DNA of 25,697 bases from an uncultured Pseudomonadales bacterium (GTDB lineage Bacteria > Pseudomonadota > Gammaproteobacteria > Pseudomonadales > Cellvibrionaceae): assembly GCA_938048505.1 (NCBI GenBank), contig CALIUX010000153.1:1-25697 (forward strand). Reading direction: 5' to 3'. This document shows positions 15,697 through 23,689 of the stretch, one piece after another. Below the pieces are notes generated by a model. It made no database searches. It saw nothing but the letters and a program-made list of their open reading frames with translations, and had not been told where the DNA came from. A program made the position numbers and the translations under genes. Positions within the stretch are counted from its first letter, which is position 1, and every line of letters begins with the position of its first letter.

Positions 15697-15834
15697 TACG
15701 ACTGACCCTGCTTGAATATTCATTTGCAGCTAGTATACGTCGCCTGCTTTGTAAAAGCTCTATCGAGTTGTTGGATTTTTCTTTTTCACATCAAAAAATA
15801 ATCGATTATGAGTGTTTTGTTAAGCACATAAAAA

Positions 15835-15849
15835 TGATAATGATTTTCA
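15835..15849. promoter_or_regulatory. Fur box upstream of bfr-ftnA
   Basis: TGATAATGATTTTCA matches the 7-1-7 Fur motif TGATAATnATTATCA with one mismatch. Extended to 19 bp (15836-15854) it matches the classical GATAATGATAATCATTATC at 15 of 19 bases. It lies about 140 nt upstream of the bfr ATG, and the only other flank is the 3' end of modC, so bfr-ftnA is the likely target. Direction of control (Fur as activator or repressor) cannot be told, since no clear -10/-35 pair was found. Confidence 0.75.
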
Positions 15850-15899
15850 TTTTTTAAATAAATATATATTAAATGCTAGTCGTGATTTTTTGTGGGCGC

Positions 15900-17033
15900 C
15901 TATATTGCAATTGCAATACTTTTTATTTGAGCAAACACTTCTTGGTTTTTTGTGAGGTTTAATGTTGACCACGATTTTTTAGTAATGTGTGCCAGTATTT
16001 GCTCTGTGTTGGTGTTGCATGAAGATTTAAGCGCTAATGTGACAAGTAATCTTGAGGGGTCTTGCATGTAGGTATAGTTTTTTATTGTTGCCTGTATGCA
16101 ATTCATGATTGAAGTGTTTTCGGGAGGCGTTACACACAGGCTAACATCTTTAGCCAATACCTTGATGGTGATGTGATCACCTAAATTCTTATTGATTTTA
16201 GGCAGCGCTAAAATAGCATTACTTGTTTTTATTTTAATGGACGATAAATGAAATTCATCATCATGATGATCTATCGTTCCTTGAAGTATAGCGCATGCTG
16301 TTTCTGCATGAGCAAAAGGCAGGTCGTCGCGTGTTAAAATAGCATTTGTGGGGCCTTGGCAAATGACTCGTCCTTTTTTTAAAAAAATAACATCACTTGC
16401 AATGCGTGCGATTTCGTCGGGAGTGTGAGAAACGTAAATGATGGGAAGTTGCAGTGCTTCGTGAATGTATTCTAAGTATGGCAATATCGATTGTTTGCTT
16501 TCGATGTCAAGATTAGCGAGAGGCTCATCCAGTAATAAAATTTTAGGATTGTTTGCTAAGGCTCTCGCTATGGCGACACGTTGCTTCTCTCCACCCGAGA
16601 GCATTTTTGGGTAATGGTTGCTCAATGCTCTAATGTTCATTGCATCGATGATTTCATTTAGCTCTATAGCATTAGAGCGAGAGCGTTTTTCCGCATACTG
16701 TAAGTTTTCTATGACGGATAAGTGTTCAAACAATTGGGTGTCTTGAAAAACAATGCCTACTTGCCGTTTGTGCGTTGGAAGGTGCGCATGCTCACTTTGC
16801 CATAAGGTATTATTAAATAAGCAAGTGCCGCTTAATGTGGGTTCTAAACCTGCGATATAGCGTAGTAGGGTGCTTTTTCCTGAGCCAGATGGCCCAGTTA
16901 AGGCTGTAATACTTTTTGTGTCAATATTCAGCTCTGTTGTCATATCAAAATGGTCGCGTTTAACGGCAAGTTTAATATGCAATGACTCTTTTTTTGATGT
17001 CGTATTGTTTAAAGCTGTGCTATTGATGGCCAT
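15900..17033 (-). CDS. modC: Molybdate ABC transporter ATP-binding protein ModC
   Basis: Cytoplasmic ATPase of the molybdate importer, 377 aa. Walker A is GPSGSGKST (47-55), the Q loop Q97 lies in GIVFQDTQLF, the ABC signature is LSGGEKQR (145-152), Walker B is ILLLDEP (165-171), and the switch histidine lies in YVSHTPDE. The C-terminal 80 residues fit the Mop/TOBE molybdate-binding domain usual in ModC. The N-terminus is about 15 residues longer than E. coli ModC. The start is ATG at 17033, 11 nt after the modB stop. A perfect 16-bp palindrome (TATTGCAATTGCAATA, 15903-15918) overlaps its last codons. Third gene of modABC. Confidence 0.94.
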   Translation of the reverse strand: MAINSTALNNTTSKKESLHIKLAVKRDHFDMTTELNIDTKSITALTGPSGSGKSTLLRYIAGLEPTLSGTCLFNNTLWQSEHAHLPTHKRQVGIVFQDTQLFEHLSVIENLQYAEKRSRSNAIELNEIIDAMNIRALSNHYPKMLSGGEKQRVAIARALANNPKILLLDEPLANLDIESKQSILPYLEYIHEALQLPIIYVSHTPDEIARIASDVIFLKKGRVICQGPTNAILTRDDLPFAHAETACAILQGTIDHHDDEFHLSSIKIKTSNAILALPKINKNLGDHITIKVLAKDVSLCVTPPENTSIMNCIQATIKNYTYMQDPSRLLVTLALKSSCNTNTEQILAHITKKSWSTLNLTKNQEVFAQIKSIAIAI

Positions 17034-17044
17034 ACTTCTCGTGG

Positions 17045-17725
17045 TTATGTCTTTTGTGGCAAGGTGTTGTACTTTAATTGTGACTGCTGTAGATAATGTA
17101 AGGTAAAAAGTAGCATAAATGAAAAGAGCATCATCCCACCCGATAAAATAAATGCTTGTTGATATTCAAGCGCTTCAACATGCTCGTAAATGGCTACAGA
17201 CAGTACTTGTGTTTCTCCGGGTATGTTTCCGCCAATCATGAGGATGACTCCAAATTCACCAAGTGTGTGCGCAAATGTCAGTGCTGCAGCTGTTAAAATA
17301 CTTGGTTTGGCAAGAGGGAGTGCGATAGTAAAAAAGCGATCAGTAGGTGATGCGCCCAACACGGCAGCGGCTTCTAGCGGCCCTTTACCTATTTGCTCAA
17401 ATGCGTTGTAGATTGGCTGAAACGCAAAAGGGAAAGAGTAGACCATTGAGCCAATAACAAGCCCTGGAAAAGTAAAGGCAAGTGTTGGCAAGTTTAAGTG
17501 ATAGAGCGGACCATTTGCTCCGAGTATAAGCAATAAATAAAAGCCCAATACCGTTGGCGGCAAGACAAGGGGGAGAGTTGAAAGAGCAGCTAAGAAACTT
17601 TTAACGGATTTGCGTGTGTGTGTGATGTGCCAAGCGAGTGGTAAGCACATCAGAATTAAGAGAAGAGTCGTTAAGCTGGCAAGCTTTAAGGATAAAAAAA
17701 CAGGTGTAAAGTCAATGGTCGGCAT
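17045..17725 (-). CDS. modB: Molybdate ABC transporter permease ModB
   Basis: Inner-membrane channel subunit of the molybdate importer, 226 aa, with about five hydrophobic segments. The EAA loop that docks on ModC is EAAAVLGASPTDRFFTIALPLAKP at about residues 118-141. The phrases LPLVLPPTVLGFYLL and HTLGEFGVILMIGGNIPGET are typical of ModB. ATG at 17725 follows the modA stop by 2 nt, so translation is coupled; AAGG lies about 10 nt upstream. Substrate is assigned from the ModA and ModC neighbours. Confidence 0.94.
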   Translation of the reverse strand: MPTIDFTPVFLSLKLASLTTLLLILMCLPLAWHITHTRKSVKSFLAALSTLPLVLPPTVLGFYLLLILGANGPLYHLNLPTLAFTFPGLVIGSMVYSFPFAFQPIYNAFEQIGKGPLEAAAVLGASPTDRFFTIALPLAKPSILTAAALTFAHTLGEFGVILMIGGNIPGETQVLSVAIYEHVEALEYQQAFILSGGMMLFSFMLLFTLHYLQQSQLKYNTLPQKT

Positions 17726-17727
17726 GC

Positions 17728-18675
17728 TTAGAAGCCTTCTTCTGCTTTTTTCTTGAGTATGTGTGGTTCTTGATTAATTAGATAGCCGTGATGTTGAATA
17801 ATACTTTTTGCAGTATCGGATTGTAAGAAGGTTAGTAGTGCAGCTGCCCCCGCTTTATTGCTTGAGTGCCCTTGAGGCTTGCTACGTTTGATGATGACAG
17901 CTTGTTGCCATAATGGCGGGTAACTAGTGATGGGTGGTAACCATAGCGTTGAGTCGGGCTTTTTTTCGGGTGCTTGAGAGTAAGCAATAAACCCCAATTG
18001 GGCATTGCCGCTCGTGACAAATTGGAAGGTTTGGTGGATGTTTTGCCCGCGAATGACTTGTTTTTTCCATTGATCCCATAAGCCTAATGTTTGCATTAAG
18101 TTCATGGCTGCTGCCCCGTAAGGTGCAAGTTTAGGATTGGCAATAGTGAGTTTGGTTTTGCGGTTTAAAGGCCGAGATTTAAGGAGCTTTTCTGCATCAT
18201 ATTGAGGTGAGTAAAGAGCTAGGCGCCCCCTGGCATAAAGCAGGCTGCCATTATCATCGGCAAGCCCTTTTTGGATAAGCTTCTCTGGGCGAGTACGGTC
18301 AGCAGATAAGAAAATATCAAACGGGGCGACTTGAACAATTTGAGCGTACAGTTGCCCTGTTGAGCCATGACTTGTGATAAGGCGATAAGGTGCTTCACGC
18401 TCAAAGGCTACCTTTAATTCTTTGAAGGGTTTGCTGAAGTTACTTGCAACCGCCACATAAAGTGTCTCTTTCGCTGCTTTTTGAGTATTTGTATTGTTAG
18501 TTTCGCTATAGCTTTTGCTGCTGTAACCGAATGCCAAAATAATAAGAGAAAGCGTGAAAGATGTAAAAGCAAATGGCGTGAATGCGATTGGTGCAAAAAA
18601 AAGCCATGAAAGTGCGTTTCTTATGCGGATGCTTAGCGCGCTAGGGGGGTAAAGCAATTTAAGAGGTGAATTCAT
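17728..18675 (-). CDS. modA: Molybdate-binding periplasmic protein ModA
   Basis: Periplasmic molybdate/tungstate receptor. The family signature is clear: VAVASNFSKPFKELKVAFE (about 74-92), then SHGSTGQLYAQI and APFDIFLSADRTRPEKL, which carry oxyanion-binding serines. The 315-aa length exceeds the usual 250-260 because about 70 residues precede the mature domain. They include a long hydrophobic stretch (about 23-50) and a Ser/Asn/Thr linker, so the protein may be anchored rather than freely periplasmic, or the true start may be further in. ATG at 18675 has no strong ribosome site. No ModE-like operator was recognised in the 128 nt upstream. Confidence 0.92.
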   Translation of the reverse strand: MNSPLKLLYPPSALSIRIRNALSWLFFAPIAFTPFAFTSFTLSLIILAFGYSSKSYSETNNTNTQKAAKETLYVAVASNFSKPFKELKVAFEREAPYRLITSHGSTGQLYAQIVQVAPFDIFLSADRTRPEKLIQKGLADDNGSLLYARGRLALYSPQYDAEKLLKSRPLNRKTKLTIANPKLAPYGAAAMNLMQTLGLWDQWKKQVIRGQNIHQTFQFVTSGNAQLGFIAYSQAPEKKPDSTLWLPPITSYPPLWQQAVIIKRSKPQGHSSNKAGAAALLTFLQSDTAKSIIQHHGYLINQEPHILKKKAEEGF

Positions 18676-18803
18676 GTGATTTGCTAGGTGTTCAAGAGGG
18701 GCTTGCTGGTGTGCTTATTGGGTGAATTCTTATGGGTTTGTAAGCTCTTAGTGTGTTGGAAGCCCTTACTTAATGGTTTGGTGGGTTATTAATAGCCACC
18801 CTT

Positions 18804-19499
18804 TTATGCGCTATTGGCTTCGACCTCTTCGTGGTGGACCCCAATTATTAAAGGTTCCATTAATTTGTAAGCTTCATCCATATTGCGACATTGCCAGGGT
18901 GTCATGGGGGTTGGCGTCAGTCTTATGCACATCATGCCCGCATTCAGAGCTGAAGCTTCGCCTGTATCACTGTCTTCGACAGCAATGCACTCTTCGGGTT
19001 TCAATCCCATTTTCTCGGCAGCGAGTAAGTATACGTCAGGGGCCGGTTTACTATGGGTGACTTCGTCTTTGGTTGTAACGGCTTTAAGGTAACGCAGTAG
19101 TTTATGTGATCGTACAGAGTGAGCGACTTCGCTGCGCCGTGCTCCACTAGCAATTGCCATGGGCACCCCTTTCTGCTGCAGCTTTATAAAAGTGTCAATG
19201 ACGCCTGGCATTAGAGGGAATGCGCTTTTGTTGAGATGGTCCCTTAGGTGTTGAATTTTCTTTTGATAAAGGGACTCTGCTGCGGCAGCGATTTGGAAGT
19301 GACGCTGGATTCTTTCGGCAGTCTCGAGTGTGGGTAGCCCATTGTAGTGTTTTAAGTATTGCTGATAGTTTAGTGATGCACCGTATTCGCTTAATACATT
19401 GTCCCAGCACTGGCAATGTACAACTTCAGACTCAACAAGCGTCCCGTCGTGGTCAAAAATGACACCCCTTGCATGTTGTGGCAGTTTGGCGAAAGGCAT
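18804..19499 (-). CDS. HAD-superfamily phosphatase (phosphoglycolate phosphatase/beta-phosphoglucomutase-like)
   Basis: A cytoplasmic HAD subfamily IA hydrolase, 231 aa. Motif I is FDHDGTL (nucleophile D16, acid/base D18), motif II is ASGARR, motif III is the lysine in HSKPAPDVYLLA, and motif IV is VEDSDTGEASALNAGM. The alpha-helical cap inserted after motif I fits sugar-phosphate or nucleotide phosphatases; the substrate cannot be read from sequence. I chose ATG at 19499, which has AAGGA 8 nt upstream; an ATG 33 nt earlier has none and falls in the -35 of the rpsB promoter. It is divergent from rpsB, where map is the usual neighbour, and may head the minus-strand block containing mod. Confidence 0.88.
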   Translation of the reverse strand: MPFAKLPQHARGVIFDHDGTLVESEVVHCQCWDNVLSEYGASLNYQQYLKHYNGLPTLETAERIQRHFQIAAAAESLYQKKIQHLRDHLNKSAFPLMPGVIDTFIKLQQKGVPMAIASGARRSEVAHSVRSHKLLRYLKAVTTKDEVTHSKPAPDVYLLAAEKMGLKPEECIAVEDSDTGEASALNAGMMCIRLTPTPMTPWQCRNMDEAYKLMEPLIIGVHHEEVEANSA

Positions 19500-19526
19500 A
19501 GCGTTTATCCTTTTATCGTTGGATAG

Positions 19527-19563
19527 TTTCATCTATAGGGTGTTTGTGATATAAAGCGCGCCC
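19527..19563 (+). promoter_or_regulatory. rpsB promoter: extended -10 with GC-rich discriminator
   Basis: The extended -10 TGaTATAAA has TG at 19547-19548 and TATAAA at 19550-19555. It is followed at once by a GCGCGCCC discriminator (19556-19563). A poor -35 (TTTCAT, 19527-19532) lies 17 nt upstream. GC-rich discriminators are typical of stringently controlled ribosomal promoters, so (p)ppGpp/DksA repression is expected. Transcription would start near 19562. Confidence 0.7.
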
Positions 19564-19722
19564 AGCAATTGCTGGAAGGGTAGCTAGTTTACCCATTAAT
19601 CATTATTGTCACACATATATCGACACAGTTGCCTGGGTGCTTTGCATTTTTTGTTAAAAAATATGAGGTTGGTTACTGGGATATATGGAGGCTTAACCCA
19701 ATACATATTAGGACTATACACT
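19562..19722 (+). promoter_or_regulatory. rpsB leader RNA with candidate S2 autoregulatory structure
   Basis: The predicted transcript begins in a perfect palindrome CCAGCAATTGCTGG (19562-19575), a 5' terminal hairpin. GGGTA/TACCC forms a second small stem at about 19578-19594. Nearer the gene, TTGGTTA (19669-19675) can pair with TAACCcAA (19694-19701) around a GGAG-containing loop. S2 represses its own rpsB-tsf leader in E. coli; assigning that role here is inference from position and structure. Confidence 0.45.
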
Positions 19723-20451
19723 ATGCCTACAGTTAGTATGCGCGATATGCTCCAAGCGGGCGTTCATTTTGGTCACCAAACTCGCTATTGGAACCCTAAG
19801 ATGGGCCAATATATTTTTGGTTCACGTAACAAAATTCATATTATCAACTTGGAGCAAACTGTTCCTGCCTTTAATGACGCGTTAGAAACCGTCAGAAAAA
19901 TGGGTGCTCAGAAGAAGAAAGTACTTTTTGTTGGCACTAAGCGTGCCGCACAGAAGTCGGTTGCAGAGCAAGCATCACGAGCAGGACAGCCATTTGTTAG
20001 TCACCGTTGGTTAGGTGGCATGTTGACAAACTACAAAACAATTCGAGCGTCTATCCGTCGCTACCGTGATCTTGAAGCGCAAAGCCAAGATGGTACGTTT
20101 GAGAAATTAACAAAAAAAGAAGCATTGATGCGTACTCGCACAATGGAAAAGCTTGAGCGTTCTATTGGCGGTATCAAGGATATGGGCGGCCTGCCTGATG
20201 CGCTATTTGTGATCGATGTTGAGCATGAGCGTATTGCTGTTCAAGAAGCCAATAAGCTGGGTATCCCAGTTATCGGTATTGTTGATACTAACTCAAACCC
20301 TGCTGGTGTTGACGTTGTTATTCCTGGTAACGACGATGCGATTCGCGCGATCAAGCTGTACACTGCTGCTATGGCTGATGCTTGTTTAGAAGGTGGTGCA
20401 TCTTCTAACGGCAAAGACGAGTTTGTAGAAGAAGAGCAAGCCGAAGCGTAA
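19723..20451 (+). CDS. rpsB: 30S ribosomal protein S2
   Basis: Ribosomal protein S2, a late-assembling small-subunit protein near the body-head junction; 242 aa (E. coli 241). It is recognised by [43 protein letters not shown] and [32 protein letters not shown]. The start is ATG at 19723 with AGGA 8 nt upstream. The frame stays open another 39 codons upstream, but that is leader RNA rather than protein. It is co-transcribed with tsf through a terminator-like hairpin. Confidence 0.99.
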   Translation: MPTVSMRDMLQAGVHFGHQTRYWNPKMGQYIFGSRNKIHIINLEQTVPAFNDALETVRKMGAQKKKVLFVGTKRAAQKSVAEQASRAGQPFVSHRWLGGMLTNYKTIRASIRRYRDLEAQSQDGTFEKLTKKEALMRTRTMEKLERSIGGIKDMGGLPDALFVIDVEHERIAVQEANKLGIPVIGIVDTNSNPAGVDVVIPGNDDAIRAIKLYTAAMADACLEGGASSNGKDEFVEEEQAEA

Positions 20452-20496
20452 TTCTATTGTAGTGAGCTTTTAGCTTATTACGCAGTTATGACATCT

Positions 20497-20522
20497 AAAG
20501 GGGGTATAGCCCCCTTTTTTTA
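20497..20522 (+). terminator. Intrinsic terminator/attenuator between rpsB and tsf
   Basis: AAAGGGGG (20497-20504), loop TATAG and CCCCCTTT (20510-20517), followed by further T residues, make a textbook intrinsic terminator. It is placed 45 nt after rpsB and 30 nt before the tsf start. Partial read-through would lower tsf relative to rpsB, as reported for rpsB-tsf in E. coli. No obvious promoter for tsf follows it. Confidence 0.88.
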
Positions 20523-20551
20523 ATGTATTTTTACTTTTGAGGAGAATGAAA

Positions 20552-21424
20552 ATGGCGATTTCTGCTTCTTTAGTCAAAGAGCTTCGTGAGCGCACAGGCC
20601 TTGGCATGATGGAGTGCAAAAAAGCACTAAAAGAAACTGATGGTAATGTTGATTTAGCCATTGAAAACTTGCGTAAGCTGAGTGGCTTAAAAGCAGCCAA
20701 AAAAGCAGGCCGTACTGCTGCTGATGGCGTTGTTGCTGTTCAGATCGCTGCTGATGGTAGCTATGGTTCAGTGATTGAGCTTAATAGTGAAACAGATTTT
20801 GTTGCGCGCGATGAAGGCTTTCTGGCGTTTGCCGATAAAGTACTTGGTGCTGCGTTTGATTCTAAAGCAGCCGATGCTGCAGCCGTTATGGCTGGCGAGC
20901 TTGAAGCTGAGCGTGAAGCACTTGTACAGAAAATCGGTGAAAATATCGGTTTACGTCGTGTTGCAACGCTTTCAGCTGATGCGGGTGTGGTAGGAGCTTA
21001 TAAGCACTCTAATAACCGTATTGCGGTATTGGTTGAGCTTAAAGGCGGCGATGTAGAATTAGCAAAAGATATTGCAATGCACATTGCTGCGGTTAACCCT
21101 GCTGTTGTTAGCCCAGATCAAATGCCTGAAGAGCTTGTTAATCAAGAGAAGGACATTATTGCTTCTCAGCCTGATATGGAAGGCAAGCCTGCTGCAATCG
21201 TTGAGAAAATGGTGCAAGGGCGTATTGCTAAATTCCTTAAAGAAGGTAGCTTGATCGAGCAGCCATTCGTTAAAAACCCTGAATTAACGGTTGGCGCATT
21301 GGCTAAGCAAGCTGGTGCCGAAGTAGTTAGCTTTATCCGCTTTGAAGTGGGTGAAGGTATTGAGGTTGAAGAAGCGGATTTCGCAGCAGAAGTTGCTGCA
21401 CAAGTGGCTGCAGCCCAGTCATAA
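20552..21424 (+). CDS. tsf: Elongation factor Ts
   Basis: Nucleotide-exchange factor that removes GDP from EF-Tu; 290 aa. The N-terminal module [23 protein letters not shown] and the [10 protein letters not shown] core motif are diagnostic. The two-subdomain core (about 60-230) and the coiled-coil region are present. I start at ATG 20552, 7 nt after the strong GAGGAG; earlier in-frame ATGs overlap that site. A strong terminator follows. Confidence 0.98.
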   Translation: MAISASLVKELRERTGLGMMECKKALKETDGNVDLAIENLRKLSGLKAAKKAGRTAADGVVAVQIAADGSYGSVIELNSETDFVARDEGFLAFADKVLGAAFDSKAADAAAVMAGELEAEREALVQKIGENIGLRRVATLSADAGVVGAYKHSNNRIAVLVELKGGDVELAKDIAMHIAAVNPAVVSPDQMPEELVNQEKDIIASQPDMEGKPAAIVEKMVQGRIAKFLKEGSLIEQPFVKNPELTVGALAKQAGAEVVSFIRFEVGEGIEVEEADFAAEVAAQVAAAQS

Positions 21425-21515
21425 TCGAGTTCCGTTTCGATACATCATCACTATTGCAGACTGATTCATTATGATGTCTTAATAGGTTTGCAATAGGTTG
21501 ATTTATAAGCGATTT

Positions 21516-21546
21516 AAAAGGCGAGAGTCACACCTCTCGCCTTTTT
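21516..21546 (+). terminator. Intrinsic terminator between tsf and pyrH
   Basis: AAAAGGCGAGAG (21516-21527), loop TCACAC, CTCTCGCCTTTT (21534-21545) and one more T form a 12-bp perfect stem with a U-tract. This is a strong Rho-independent terminator ending rpsB-tsf. pyrH, 40 nt further on, therefore needs read-through or a promoter inside or before the stem; none is obvious. Confidence 0.92.
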
Positions 21547-21585
21547 GCTGTTAAACTGCCGCCAAATTTCTAATGGAGATGGGTT

Positions 21586-22323
21586 ATGTCAACTATGCGT
21601 GAGCGTAAATACAAGCGAATCTTACTAAAACTCAGTGGCGAGCAGCTAATGGGTGCAGAGGGTTTTGGCATTGATCCAAAAGTACTCGATAAAATGGCCC
21701 TTGAGATTGGCCAGTTAGTGGGAATTGGTGTTCAAGTTGGTCTAGTGATTGGCGGTGGTAATTTATTTAGAGGTGCTGCCCTCAGTAAAGCGGGCCTAGA
21801 TCGCGTCACAGGCGACCATATGGGTATGCTGGCGACGGTTATGAATGCATTAGCTATGCGCGATGCACTGGAGCGCTCCAATATTTCATGTAGTGTTATG
21901 TCATCGATCCCTATGAGTGGTGTTGTAGAGCACTATGATCGTCGGCGTGCTATTCGTTTGCTTGAAGATGGCGAAGTGGTCATTTTCTCTGCAGGCACAG
22001 GTAACCCCTTCTTTACTACCGACTCTGCTGCGTGCTTGAGAGGGATTGAAGTTGAAGCGGAACTTGTCCTCAAGGCAACCAAGGTTGACGGTGTTTATAC
22101 CGCCGACCCAGTGAAAGACCCTTCTGCTACACGCTATGATCGCTTGAGCTACGATACCGTCTTGGCTGATAAGCTAGGCGTGATGGATTTGACCGCTATT
22201 TGCTTATGCCAAGAACACAATATGCCTGTGCGTGTTTTCCAAATGGATAAGCAGGGCGCCTTACTCAATATTGTTGTCGGTGGTGATGAGGGTACTCTCA
22301 TCGAAGATGTCGCATCCCAGTGA
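21586..22323 (+). CDS. pyrH: Uridylate kinase (UMP kinase)
   Basis: Phosphorylates UMP to UDP; bacterial hexameric enzyme of the amino-acid-kinase fold, 245 aa. Motifs are [12 protein letters not shown] (phosphate loop), [21 protein letters not shown] (UMP site) and [17 protein letters not shown] at 21586 has GGAG 7 nt upstream. It is followed by frr after 41 nt, the conserved pyrH-frr pair. Confidence 0.98.
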   Translation: MSTMRERKYKRILLKLSGEQLMGAEGFGIDPKVLDKMALEIGQLVGIGVQVGLVIGGGNLFRGAALSKAGLDRVTGDHMGMLATVMNALAMRDALERSNISCSVMSSIPMSGVVEHYDRRRAIRLLEDGEVVIFSAGTGNPFFTTDSAACLRGIEVEAELVLKATKVDGVYTADPVKDPSATRYDRLSYDTVLADKLGVMDLTAICLCQEHNMPVRVFQMDKQGALLNIVVGGDEGTLIEDVASQ

Positions 22324-22364
22324 TTGAACGCCACACTATTTTATTCTCTTTCTGAGGTTGAACG

Positions 22365-22922
22365 ATGATAAATGAAATCAAAAAAGACGCTGAACAGCGC
22401 ATGCAGCGCGCCATTGAGGCGCTAGGCACAAATTTTAATAAGATTCGAACTGGGCGTGCTCACCCTAGTATTCTTGATAGTGTAATGGTGTCGTATTACG
22501 GCTCTGATACGCCCTTATCGCAGGTGGCCAATATCAGTGTTTTAGATGCTCGAACCTTATCGATTAGTGCATGGGAAAAGAACTTAGTGCCTGAAATCGA
22601 AAAGGCGATCATGAAGTCGGACTTGGGCTTAAACCCTTCTACAATGGGCGACTTAATTCGCTTACCAATGCCCATGCTGACAGAAGAAACGCGCAAAAAT
22701 TACATCAAGCAAGCGCGTTCAGAGGCCGAAAATGCACGTATTTCTGTGCGGAATATTCGCCGTGACGCGAACGGCTCACTGAAAGACTTAGTTAAAGACA
22801 AAGAGATTAGTGAAGACGAAGAACGTCGTGCGCAAGATGAAGTGCAAAAAATCACGAATAAGTATATTGCTGAAGTTGATGCGGCTTTAGGCGTCAAAGA
22901 AAAAGACTTGATGGAAATCTAA
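22365..22922 (+). CDS. frr: Ribosome recycling factor
   Basis: Splits post-termination ribosomes together with EF-G. The 185-aa length is standard. Motifs are [15 protein letters not shown], the hinge-region LRIP-like segment [15 protein letters not shown], and [17 protein letters not shown], which carries arginines that contact 23S rRNA. ATG at 22365 has GAGG 8 nt upstream. uppS begins 14 nt after the stop. Confidence 0.98.
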   Translation: MINEIKKDAEQRMQRAIEALGTNFNKIRTGRAHPSILDSVMVSYYGSDTPLSQVANISVLDARTLSISAWEKNLVPEIEKAIMKSDLGLNPSTMGDLIRLPMPMLTEETRKNYIKQARSEAENARISVRNIRRDANGSLKDLVKDKEISEDEERRAQDEVQKITNKYIAEVDAALGVKEKDLMEI

Positions 22923-22936
22923 ATAAGGTTGTTGGT

Positions 22937-23689
22937 GTGAATTCTCTTCGTCACGTTGCCATTATCATGGATGGCAACAATCGCTGGGCTAAGCGACAAG
23001 GTAAATCCGGTATTTTTGGGCATAAAACGGGTGTGGAACGCATTCGTGATGTCTTGTCGGCTTGCCGTAAGCGTGACATTGAAGTATTAACACTGTTTGC
23101 TTTCAGTAGCGAAAACTGGAAGCGCCCACCTAAAGAAGTCGAGGCCTTAATGGGCCTCTTTTATAATTACCTTAAAAAAGAAGCTAAAAAGCTCGCTGAT
23201 GATGGCGTGACGCTTAAAGTCATTGGTAATCGCGCTCGTTTTGATAAACGTCTTAAGGCTGCCATCGAAGAAGCTGAGTCAATAGCTCAAGGGCCTGAAA
23301 GCACATTGGTCATCGCCGCTGACTATGGTGGCCGCTGGGATATTGCTCATGCTGCGCAGTCTTTGGCGAAACAAGTACAGGAAGGCACTTTGGCTGCTGA
23401 AGATATTAATGAAGCAGCGTTTGAACCTTTCTTGTCTACTGCCGGCTTACCCCAGCTCGATTTGTTAATTCGTACTGGCGGAGAGTACCGCATTAGTAAT
23501 TATTTATTATGGCAAGCGGCTTATGCTGAACTGTATTTTAGCTCGCTCCTTTGGCCCGAATTTGATGCGCAGGCAATGAATGCTGCCGCAGACGACTTTG
23601 CTATGCGCCAGCGCCGTTTTGGTATGACGAGTGAACAAGTGGAATCTCCAAACTGTGTAAATGCTGCATCAGGAGATCTGAGTGCTTAA
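22937..23689 (+). CDS. uppS: Undecaprenyl diphosphate synthase
   Basis: Adds eight isoprene units to farnesyl diphosphate to make the C55 lipid carrier for cell-wall polymers; 250 aa. The active-site motif is HVAIIMDGNNRWAKR (D12 binds Mg). FAFSSENWKRP, RTGGEYRISNYLLWQ and YAELYFSSLLWPEF are family signatures. The start is GTG at 22937, with AAGG upstream. Its last 8 nt overlap cdsA. The next two genes, cdsA and dxr, continue lipid precursor synthesis. Confidence 0.98.
   Translation: MNSLRHVAIIMDGNNRWAKRQGKSGIFGHKTGVERIRDVLSACRKRDIEVLTLFAFSSENWKRPPKEVEALMGLFYNYLKKEAKKLADDGVTLKVIGNRARFDKRLKAAIEEAESIAQGPESTLVIAADYGGRWDIAHAAQSLAKQVQEGTLAAEDINEAAFEPFLSTAGLPQLDLLIRTGGEYRISNYLLWQAAYAELYFSSLLWPEFDAQAMNAAADDFAMRQRRFGMTSEQVESPNCVNAASGDLSA

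Noticed and set aside
18780..18800. GGTGG/CCACC hairpin after the HAD gene as a terminator
   Set aside because: Stem of only 5 bp and no U-tract on the minus strand; too weak to call, though it leaves open whether HAD and mod share a transcript.
19606..19722. In-frame upstream extension of rpsB by 39 codons
   Set aside because: S2 proteins begin [10 protein letters not shown] or similar, the ribosome site fits ATG at 19723, and the extension covers the structured leader.
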